This document shows, in pieces, positions 43,101 through 55,100 of a stretch of 64,000 nt of DNA; within the stretch, counting starts at the first letter, position 1; each line of letters opens with the position of its first letter. Origin of the DNA: Sipunculus nudus (Eukaryota > Annelida > Sipuncula > Golfingiida > Sipunculidae); assembly GCA_026874595.1 (NCBI GenBank), contig CM049314.1:10348729-10412728 (forward strand). Direction: 5' to 3'. The position numbers and the translations under genes are program-made. The notes beneath the pieces were generated by a model that saw only the letters and a list, made by a program, of their open reading frames with translations, was not told the DNA's origin and made no database searches.

Positions 43101-46100
43101 TCAGTGCTGTAATAAGCCTTGTACAGCTGCGTCGCTGTCGCTCATAACAGTTTGGGTGACAGAAGTTCTGGTGCCCACAGATGAAGTTGGATGTGTTGGC
43201 CAGTTGTACCACAACCTGAAAACAAATAACAAATTGAATATTGCTAAAATAAATATATTGATAAAGGTGATCCACACTTTTACAAATATTATTCATATAC
43301 ATATTACAAGTTGTAGCATTTTTTTTATTTACTGCTTTTGTAGTTCCTTTTCTGTAGCAGCCTATTTTCAAAAAACAATCAGTAATGTCTATTCCTACGA
43401 TATATTTATCTTTTATTTTTTATTTAATCTTATGGAGCAAGATGAAAAAAAAAGTTGCAGAAACTAATATCAATTAGGCAAATTAGATAAGTTCTGAGTT
43501 AACAGTCTGATATCATATAGCATATCACTTTAATCCTTCATATCAAGTGGTTATCTTGAACTTTTTTTTTTGTTACAGTTTTAGGTCTCTCAATCCTCCA
43601 TTGAGATGCTCAATGAGTATTCATTTTACAATGCTACTGATCCATCATAAATACTTTCTTAGTCCTGGGTTAGAAGTGCTTTATGCTGAGTGATGGCTAG
43701 CCAGAGGTCATATCCATTATAATATATAAATGATTAAAACCATCAATCATCAATGGTACATTGAATCAGACCTTGATGAGAAGTGTACTTCCTGGAATAA
43801 TGACTTACCCCAAGAATGGGTCAGCTTTTCAAATTTTAAAGGTTATAGCATGTACAAAGCCAACTATCTATCCACAATACCTGATGAGTCTTGAATAAAG
43901 AGTGCACTTCATGGACTTATGGCTTGCCCGTAGCTGCAACAGCATTTTACCCATTTAATTGTAACTTTTACAGTGCTAGACATCCTAGACCAATATCTAA
44001 TGAGTATTTGGTCAAGGTTGGACTCTCTGGGTTGACAGCTTTGACCAAGTATTCTATGGCACTTAAACCATTCTGACATGACAATACCTAAAAGAATTTA
44101 CACCAAGTAAAACACCGAAAGTGTCCATTTTATGAGCTAATCCTTAAATACTGCATGTTAATCAGCTTCGGATAGACTGGTACCCTACCTTTATCCACGG
44201 CATATATCTGCTGTAGTCTTGTTCCTCAGGTTCAGGCCCATCGGGACTCTCCTGGTCATCACTCATCGTCCCGCAGTCTCCCTCTGCACTGTGCTCATCA
44301 TCAGATTTCTCAGATCGCAAGGACTGTGTGCTGACCTTTCTGACCTTTGAACTCTCAACCCGCTTAATGCCTGCAGTTCATAAAAATATATTTTTAAAGA
44401 CAGAACCACAGTAGTCATTCAGAAAGATGTTCTGAACCACAGTACTCAAGCAATATAAACATGTGCAAACATACACTAGTGTTTCTTACAAAAATAGCAG
44501 CAACTGTAACAGCCAGTAAATGTACAACTACAAGTTTTATGTGTGTACCCAGGCTAAAATAATGAATGTAAAACCTAGTTTTAGTCAACTTACTGTTATA
44601 CCTTAGGGCAGATCTCTTGTTAATCAAAGCACCCATTTTATGAAATCCAGTTTCTTGAGCAAACTGCCAGTATATCATTATTTTCTTAATTATTATTATG
44701 ATAATGATTAACATAGTGTTAAGTATAACTTTGCAAACAAAATTTTGTGCTGAAAATCACTCAAAGAACTGCCATATGATCAGAATGGCATTAGAACCTT
44801 CAGTGATGACATAAAAGACACTGTATCAATGACAGCTACAATATTTACTGCCCCCTTCTCCCCTCTTGAGTTTGTATCAATGACAGCTACAATACCTACT
44901 GCCCCCCTCTTCCCTCTTGAGTTTGTATTAATGACAGCTACAATACTTACTGCCCCCCTCTTCCCTCTTGAGTTTGTATCAATGAAAGCTACAATACTTA
45001 CTGCCCCCTCTCCCCTCTTGAGTTTGTATCAATGACAGCTACAATACTTACTGCCCCCTTCTCTGCTCTTGAGTTTGTATCAATGACAGCTACAATACTT
45101 ACTGCCCCCTTCTCCCCTCTTGAGTTTGTATCAATGACAGCTACAATACTTACTGCCCCCTTCTCCCCTCTTGAGTTTGTAACAATGACAGCTACAATAC
45201 TTACTGCCCCCCTCTCCTCTCTTGAGTTTGAAGCTGCGGTTGTGACGGAGACTAGAGTTGTGGCCTGATCCTCTCCTCATTTTTAACAGCTTACGACCAG
45301 CAGCCAGTCTTCTACCCCCTGAAAAATCAAAATAAATCAAATAAAATATGTCTTTTAAATTATAAGAAGACTAGAACACAGTTAACAATCTAAAAGTTTG
45401 CTCGAAGGGTAAAGAAGAGTGCTCATCCTATATTTTTGGTAACGGGTACGAAAGAGTCATATAAAGTGAAATCTCACCTAGCGACCACCTCGGTATGCAC
45501 TGTGACGACTGACAACCACCCACCCCCCTGGGAAAATGACCACTTTGTCTGGTCCAGGACTAATTTAAATCATCCTAACATCCTCCCACTAACACAACCA
45601 CCTGACTGGTCCAACAGGTGGTCATATAAGGGGGATACTACTGTATACATGTTCCCCACATTACCACCCCTCTTGGGATATGTTGGGGTAAAGATATTTT
45701 TTTTAGAAATAATCGTGCTGACCTTTGCCATCTGATGGAGCATCCAAGATGGAGATGGAGGTGGTGCTGCTGTGGATCGAGTCGGATCTCTCTGTCTTCT
45801 CAACGTGATCCAGCACCGCAAAACTGATCTTCCTGTCACTGGGACTACCTGCAAGGTTAATAACATGTTTAAACCAAAAACTTAATGTGAAAATCATACC
45901 ATTTCATACATGGTTTTTGTTTTTGTATCTGATCTCATGACAGTGTCACATAGTACAGCTCTGACAGTCTTCACCTGTGAATAAAAGAGAAGATGTTCAA
46001 GTCAGAGAAAAACTTTTACAGCAGAAACTATAACACCAGTGTCATCAGACAGTTGAATGGAGATTGGCTCCCAGTGAAGATTACACTCCTGGTGGTTTAA

Positions 46101-49100
46101 TTGACTTTTATTCTACCCTGATTCCAGCAGTTCCACCCAAAGGTACGGTGATAATACAAAAACATTAATTCCTACATGATACTTGTAATAGTGAATGCTA
46201 ATTTAACTGAAAGAGTGAAATATTTTTATTCATTTATCAAATTCCGAAAATGCTACCTAGTTTCAGTATATCTCAACAGTCAGTGTACATAGTTTTTATT
46301 AAGAACACATACTGATTTACTATCATAACAGACTGGCAGGACAGACAACAGAAAACACAGGCCTCATTTTTGTCATTAAGTATCAAAATATGTGACTTGA
46401 ATAGGACTCATTAAATTGTGAAGAAGATGCACAATCATAATATAAGTGTCTTGGGTCTGTTTTTATATCTTTGTACTGGACTTAAGCAGAGTAGAGGGCC
46501 TAAGAGCAATTATTATGTTTGTGAAATGATAATTGTTAACATAGTGACACAGATTGCCCTAAATGTCCTCAACATGACATGAGTAATCTTATTGTAACAG
46601 AGCCCTTGAGAGTATCTGGTGTACAGCAGATTGCTATCCCTGAGTTGATCAAAGCCTGTTTAGTGTTTCTTAAAGGAGTATATTCCAATATCCGATTTCT
46701 ATTAACTAAAGATAATCCCTTGCACCTTTCACAAAAATATGCCATCAAACACAGGCTATTCTTTTTGTTTAATCCACGTGTTTATAACATGGGGGGGGGG
46801 AATAATCCAAACTGAAACACATTCAACAAGGACATCTAGTGGCAAGTCAGCTGAAGCAGAGTTTTGCAAAGGGCACCTAGCACCTAGTGAACTTTAAACT
46901 CCCACACATATAGTACCAACCACCCTTGGTTACATGTTTTTTCCTGTTTGTCAACATAGGCACATGAACTGTGTTTATTTACAGCTTGTAGATAAACAGG
47001 CTCATACAATCGTCACAAAGGTGTTATAAACAATGTTCTTAAAAGAATAACCTACAGTTCATTAATATGCCACATATCACATAAATTCTACAGATAAAGT
47101 AGATGAATAGCTAGCTTTAAGTTTGACTTACCCACAGTCTGACTGGGCTCCCCCTGGGATGACTTGGAATTGCTCCTTTCTGAGTGGCCTGGACTTCCCA
47201 GGACGCTGCTCCAGCGACGTGACTGGACTGATTTGTCCCAGGTCTGTTCTTTACGAGGGATCTTGGATTTTGGGATGTACTGGTAGGTCTCACGGAGGAA
47301 CGTGGTGATCTCCAGCAGGACTTGACAGGCGATCATCTTCAGTGCATAGGGACAGTCTGAACCTGTGTGGTTCACAGTGGCTGAAAAGAAAGATGAATCA
47401 CAATAAACTCAATGACAGTTAATAATATACAGGTGCCTAACCAAGCCATGCTTCAGTTTTCGGTGATTACTCATGAGAACTCTGCAAGGGGCTCATGGGG
47501 GTAGGTGCCACTGTTTACTGAATGAAGATGAAAATGAAATCATCAAAATTCCCATTTGTAAAATATAACATAAAAATTCAGGAATCATATATGTATGACT
47601 AAAGGGCCACATAAAAAGTGATAAAGTCAGGTTATGGACTAAGATTTCTGGTCTTAAAGTTAATACCACCAGGATATCTGGCATTCGTGGGTATTCTTAC
47701 GTGAGTTGAATGTGTGTATTTTGGTCAGAGCTAACTAGTATTATTAGTTTAGTACTGACTGATTGTATTTACTGATTTAATACACAAGTCATCTGGGTGT
47801 TACCTTACAGTATTTGTATATATTTTTCTTGTTATTTCAGTTTGATCAATGAATTTTTTCTTGCAGATACTTAAGAATATTCATGACTTAGCTCTTACTT
47901 TCATCCAGGAAGTCTTCCTTTGATGTACTCATGAATATTCATAACTGGCTCTTACCTTCATCCAAGAAGTCTTCCTTGAATGTTCTCATGAATATTCAGA
48001 ATTGTCTCTTACCTTCATCCAGGAAGTCTTCCTCATCATCCTCCATCCTCAGTTCCTGTTTCCGTTTGTCGTCCTTGACCTGGTGGATCACTGAGAAACG
48101 ATCCGCATTCTCCTCATGTAACAACTCCCACATGCGGTTTCCAATTGCCTGAGTAACAAACAAGGCATAAAATTATCTATCATTGTGGCCATATACAACA
48201 AAATACATTAAGCCGTAACAAAATATATGATAACAAGGGACCTATGGGTCACGACGCTCAGCTGTTATATATGATAAAAAAATATTATTGAGGCACATGC
48301 TGGTTTTGTGTGGTAATAAATATAAGCTGTATTATGAGTTGTTGTTGTTTAGCTTATGTATGATTTTGATAGTACCTTTGGAGACAGGGAAGAGGATTAA
48401 TTTCATTTATTTTATTAACAAATGGAGTACTATTGTCACATAGATTTTGACTTGGCCATATAACTTAAAAGCAGAACATATAATATAAGAGTTTAACTAT
48501 TTATTTAAAAAAAAATACATTGTCCCAAATATAATTTTTATAAAAAATAATAAGAGAATCATATGATTTTTTTAAATGAAATATAACTGATATGATTATT
48601 AAAATAATATTAAAGAATATATTCATGAATGCATTCATGAATACATTTTGAAAGTATTTGCACGAGTATTCATATACTTTCATTTTTACCTGAATTCATA
48701 TTCTTTATGCAAGAAATTTTATAATGGAGTACATAATCATATTCGTATTTAAATACAATTACAAAGTATTCGCACCATGTCTGGTATTTATTCAGTTTCA
48801 CCAACCAATGATGTTGAGAATCCAGAATATACAGTATTCACACATTTAAATAATGATCATAAGTACCTGGTTTTATGGCTTTTATTTATATTAAAAAATA
48901 ACTGTAAAAAATTCATTTTGGACTAATTTCACATCAATGTACACACTAGACACAGTAGGAATCTAGATTAATATTATCAACTGCATCTTTGTCTATCATT
49001 AATTTCCTTCATATGATCCCTAATGATTAGTAATGAATAATATGATTTACTTCTTTATCATTAAAATTGAACTGAAAAATGCCATAGGTGACCGCATGGT

Positions 49101-52100
49101 GTTATTTGGAATATGTGACATTCTACCCATCGATACAAGATTCTTATATCATCAGTAACTGCAAGTTAATTTCCTGTTATTATAAACTAACAAATTCCTT
49201 TTCTATTTTTCTTTAATTTGTTATTAAAAACCAATAAAAATTTATTAATTTATTGTTTATTGTTATGTTGTTGGTTAAAACTACTAGATGAGTTGGGTTG
49301 GACACCTGGATCAACTGTGGCTGGCCATAAGCTGCCTGGATTCCTGTATGCCTCGCCTCAAGCGTGCATAATTTGATGAAAGGTCAACAAGGTCAACATA
49401 CAGGTGACTCAAGAGGGGCTGGAGAGAGCCAAAGTGTGACAGGGTCTCATAAAAAACATTAATAAAAGCTACAATTTTTGGCCAATTTCTTTCAGCTTTT
49501 TAAACTAAAAAGCTGAAATCCTAATGTGTGCATGATATGAAAATTATATCAACAGTGCTCACAGGACACAAAGGTGCCATTGTCACAGTTGGGCAAAATT
49601 TAAGGTACTAATTTTATATTTATACTAATAACTTATAAAATTTGAAAAATTCAGAACTAATTTTGGGTATTCAATTGAATCTTGATTAAATAATGTTACA
49701 TCCCTGACAAAAAAATCTCTAGCTTCAGCAATGCCCTTGTTAAGGGAGTAAATATATTTCTTGATTTTTTACAAAGTGCATTATGTTTATGCCCATAACT
49801 TAAAACAATTACGCAATACTGACATCATTCTGGCATGTGCATAGAGAATGAAAAATATGTATATTATTTATGATTAAAGTCAGATCAGTGGTTTTGATAT
49901 TAGGCAGTCTTGAAGTGTAACAATGGGTTTTTAATGGAAAAATGAAGTTTTTCATTAATATCTCGAAGGTATTAAGTCCTAGTGACCAAATTCTTTGCAT
50001 GGTAGGGGATTTTGGAGACATCTAACTGTATGCCAAATTTAAGGAACTAAGAGCTGAAGCTGGGGAGCTGAGCTCTTGCAAACTGCATAACACTAGCTTG
50101 ATGTAAACAATATGTTACATGGTGCTTGAAAACTTATTAAAATCGACAGATTTTGATCAACTTGTTTCAAATTTTTGGTGTTAACAGTTGAAATGCTAAC
50201 AAAAACATGCTGTGAAAATTAAATCCACAGTACTTACAGGAAAAAAACGTGCCATGGTCAAAGTTGGGCAAAATTTAAGGTACCAATTTTTTATTTTTAT
50301 TAATATTTTAGAAAATTTAAAAGATTTTCATCTAATTTTGGGTATACAATTTAATTTTGATTAATTAAAGTTATATTACTGGAAAAAAGGTCGATAGCTT
50401 TAACATTTTTTGTGTTAAGTGATCAAATATCTATCCTGATTTTTTACAAAATGCATTATGTTTGGGCCCATAACTTTTTTAAATTAAATAATACAGACAT
50501 AATTTCTGGCATGTACATAGGAACTATATAGAGGAATATTTATGGTAAATATGAGGAGAAACAGATGAGTGGTTTTGATATTAGGCAGTCCTGAAGTGTG
50601 AAAATAGGTTTTTAATAAAAAATTGAGGTTTTTCCTTAATTTCTCAAAGGAACGAAGTTGCAAAGACCCAGTTTTTGGCTTGGTAGGAGATCTTGGGGAC
50701 ATCTAACATTATGCCGAATTTTGGATTCCTAGGTCTTACGGTTTCAAAACGTGCCACATCTACGGACGGACGGACGGACGGACGGACAGACGGACGGACG
50801 ACGGACAATGGACCACGACTATAGCTCAGATGACTTATAGTCAGCTGAGCTAAAAACTATTTATATATTTATGATTTACTCTAGCAAAAGATGAGGCTTC
50901 TAAATAAATATATATTATTATTTGAAATTTTCAAAAAGAAGTCAAATATTATTATTTCAATTACCTCTCCCCACTGGTGAAACATGCGCCCTGCAGCCCT
51001 CTGGAGCATGATATTCCGACGGAATCCAGAAGGCTGTCCCCGGCTCTGGAGAGGTCCCATCTGACGGAAGCTGGGCAGGTTCAGCTTCATCCAGTTAGGC
51101 CAGTCACCACGGTTACAGCGATACACAAAGTGAGCACATTCCAACAGCAGAGCAGCTCTGGCAACCACTGGGGCTTCCTGATAATGAATATTGTAAATTT
51201 AGATATTTTGTGTACTTAATTTATTTATGCTTCCTAGTTTTCAACAAGAGAAAAACTCTACAGAAATGTTATATAAATTTCATGAAAAACCATTAGTTAA
51301 TACCATATTAACACCTTCTCGACTGTCTTTTTTGTTCACTAAGGTTTCAAATCTGCAATATTTGAGAAAGGGATATTATCCCAAAAATGAAACCATCATT
51401 GATAAGAGGTCTCATCATCAAAGGCAATTTGAAAGGTTAAAGATTGATATTATAAATAATAATAGATCTTGTATGCTACCTGTAAAATCAAATGATATCC
51501 TATCTTTCAAATTATCTGCCATTAATTTCTACTTATTTTTTCTCCTTTTGGGCCTAGGTTTAGTTGATACAGTCTTGCACATATGTAATAATAATATTAG
51601 CTCATATAATAACTGATAGTATAAGGTGATAAAAGAAACCCTTACAAAACAGAGAAAAATGAGAAAAATGTGAAATTTTACTTTGCAAATATGAAGCCAA
51701 CAAGATTATACAGACACATGGCCAAAAGATTAATAGAAGTCATTTAATCAAAAATTGACAAGTATTCTACCATTTGATGATAAAAAAAAATACATATAAG
51801 AATATCCACATAAGAAAACAAGCACATACTAGATCCAGCAGAGCTGCTATCAGATGAGGATCAGGGATGGATCCGGGATGACAGCAGTCCATGATGAAGT
51901 TAAACCTAAGCATCCCAGATTTGACGGCGTATGAATCCACCAGTTTCTTCTCACGGATCACAATGACTTCGGTGCCTCCCAGAGCGCTGTTCACATCCGC
52001 CACAGAGCCACGTCTTGTGCCTTCTTGCACAAAAGATTCTTTTAACAGTACAGGGGCGTAACTGCCCCGCACATTGACCCCAGGATGAACATAAGCAAAA

Positions 52101-55100
52101 CCACAGCACAAACATAAATAATGCATAGGGCATAGGGCTAACCAAATCATACCTCAGTCAGGGCTGCCACATATCCAGTTTATGCCATATTCAAAGCACA
52201 ATTTTAAGTAAAAAATCATCAAACCTGCAATTCTGTAAAACTATATTATGCAAAAGTGGCCAGTATCTATATCTATGGTCTGCATTTTTGATAGTTTCTG
52301 AATTTAACAAAAAGGCTTGTTCTTCACTATAAAATGCTTGTCTTGTAAAGAAATGAAACATAAACATGTTAACCTTTACAAGGCAAAACATTTCCACTTG
52401 TGAGTCATAAGAAACTCAACCTGAATTCTTGGAGACATAGATTTGGCCGAAATTAATTAGAAAAGATATGCATAGCCAAATTTCAATGTTCAAAATTGGT
52501 AATTTTTGAATTAAATAAAAGCTCAATGGCAACCCTGATCTCACTCATATGCTGGTTAAAAACAAAATTTACAATGAAATTAATACCAACTTTGCAGTAC
52601 CAATGCCCACCCTAAGAAGATGAGGAATCCACCTTCAAACTAACTATGAGTTCAGAAAATAATAAATATCAATAAGTAAAAAAATATGTTTACTGCAAGC
52701 ATCGAAGACCATTTTAAACAAAATTCAAATAATAAATGCAACAAAGAGGGAAGGGGCATGAAAGTGGAAGAAAAATCATCTTTACTACTGAAGTATAAAG
52801 ATCCAAAATAATTCTTATAAACTGTAAAGTATTTTATTATGTTTTAATAAACCTCATACAAACCATCTGCAATACTTTCTTTTAAACAGGATCTGACTTT
52901 GAAAACCATTAATTGCAAAAATCGATATATATGAATATTAATAACAGGTTTCTAAGTTAATTGATTTTAAATTATAACATTAAAATTTTATCTGGTAATA
53001 AATAAACAAAATAGATGTAGATAAACTTAACAGTAATAATTATTTATTTCATCTATCCAATGTAGTCAAGAACTTCAGGATGGCCAAAACTTTTCATAGT
53101 ACAAGAATGTTTTGACAACTTTGTGATTTTTTGGGATCTCGAAAGTTATATGTGAATCATGTCAGTTGATTGTATATCATTGACAGACCTAACATACTGT
53201 ATATGAATTAATAGATATGATTAAAGAACATGTGTTACCCTCTTCAACACTCCCACGTTTGCTGAGCCTCCGTTTACTCCAGTTCTTCAACCCATCCTCA
53301 ATCCGCTTACGAGCACTCAAGAAGGTCAGGGTAGCATGGCTGGCAGCCTTAAATGACATCCTTGTCCTTGGACGTCCCGGCTGCCCTCCCTCTTTCTGAG
53401 TGTTAGAGTTCTGTTCCGATGTGGAAATTTTCGGCTCTGGGCTAGCTTTCGTGGGTTCTTTACGTGGCTCTGAGCTGGGTGCTGGCAGCTCATTTGCCGA
53501 GTCATCTTCATGGTCAGATTTGGCCGAAGTTGGAGCCAAGCCTCGCTTCCAACCTACAAGGAAAACTTTGCTGTTATATATTATCTATGGTAACACAAAA
53601 TATATCATGCGTAGAAAGAGTTTCAGTAGGGTTGGGACGGTTACCGGTATACGGTATTATCACGATATCTGAAAGCTACGGTTATCATACCATCAACTTT
53701 CCTATTATCGCGATATCACGATATCAATTTTTGTTCACAATTTTGGTTCACATGCAAGCCCTTGAAGTTCAAAATTAATTTTTATAAACCACATGTATTT
53801 GAATACACGCGTGTGGGTGGAACCGTGTGCTTACAGATTTCGGGATTAGTCGGCAATGTCCGAAAGTAGCAGGATGAATCAGAGAGGACAAAAGCTTGAG
53901 AATTCAAGAAGAAAATAACATTATAATGAAAGAGCAATAAATACACATGTTTATGCTTTTATTGCATGGAACTAAATGTCAACATAAAAGTGTCAAAACT
54001 GAATCTAACATTCCATATTGGTTGCATATTTTGCCATATACAATTGGGATGGTATATTTAGCCATGATTGGTATGACACACTCTCCGAAAATTGGCCGGG
54101 TTTCTCCGGCTTTTATGTAGCTATAGGAAACTGATGGAAAGTTCTGACAAGCGTGATTCGACGATGGGGGCAGGACTTCCTGCGCTTCAAGCTTGCACAC
54201 CTGCAGGACCTTCATGCAACTTACATCACTTAATGAGTCATTCTGTGGGACTGGCACATTAGGTATAAATGATATTAATACTTAACCCCTTGTATAAAGT
54301 CAAGACTTTAAAGGTGGTTGTTATAAATATCATTATTGATGGCTTATTAATGCCATTATATATAATTAAAAATATTGCCATATCACAGTATATCGCGATA
54401 AAATTTGAATAATTATAACAATATCAAAAACCCATATGGTCCCAACATTAACTCACAGTACACGATATCTTGTTTTGTAAAAGCACAATCAAATGTTTAA
54501 ATTCAAAATCTATGTCCTAAATGAAGATGTTACACTGAATGTTTTTTAGCATCCTGTAAAAAATAATAGATGAATTACAAATATACAAATAATTATTCTG
54601 CAATGACAGGAGACATGACTAAGACACCATGTAATTATGTAAGAAAAGCAGGATTTTTTCACATATATGGATGTTTCATATAAAATTAAAAAACTCAATA
54701 TCACTGGTACTAAAGCAGGTACATTTAAAAGGTATCATTTAATACTACTCAACTTAAAACACTGGTCTTTGGAAAACATAGTTATAATGTTAGCTTCTGC
54801 TGCAATTGTATGTATTTAGAGCCCCGTTTTTCCAGTTTTATAAACATTAATTTTCCGTTGTAATTAAATCAAAATTTCCTGAAATTCTGTTTTATCATTA
54901 TATTTTATGTAATATAATACATACTTTTAAGAGATATATCTTGTAAAATCAGGATGATTTAATGGATTATGTGTTCAATAAGCTGTTATATGTCTTTAAT
55001 TTAAATACTGCTATCATTGATGCCATAGTTACTTTTGTATATTTAAAATTATACTTATAAATGGTCCTTCGCATAAATGGTCTACAGGCACACATGTACG

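Noticed and set aside
43051-43467. 138-codon plus-strand frame
   Set aside because: Antisense of UNC80 exon 16 plus intron; the minus strand carries the conserved protein.
45436-45735. 99-codon plus-strand frame
   Set aside because: Covers a TA-flanked MITE and antisense exon 13; no domain.
51227-51616. 129-codon plus-strand frame between exons 9 and 10
   Set aside because: No similarity recognised, AT-driven composition, antisense intron position.
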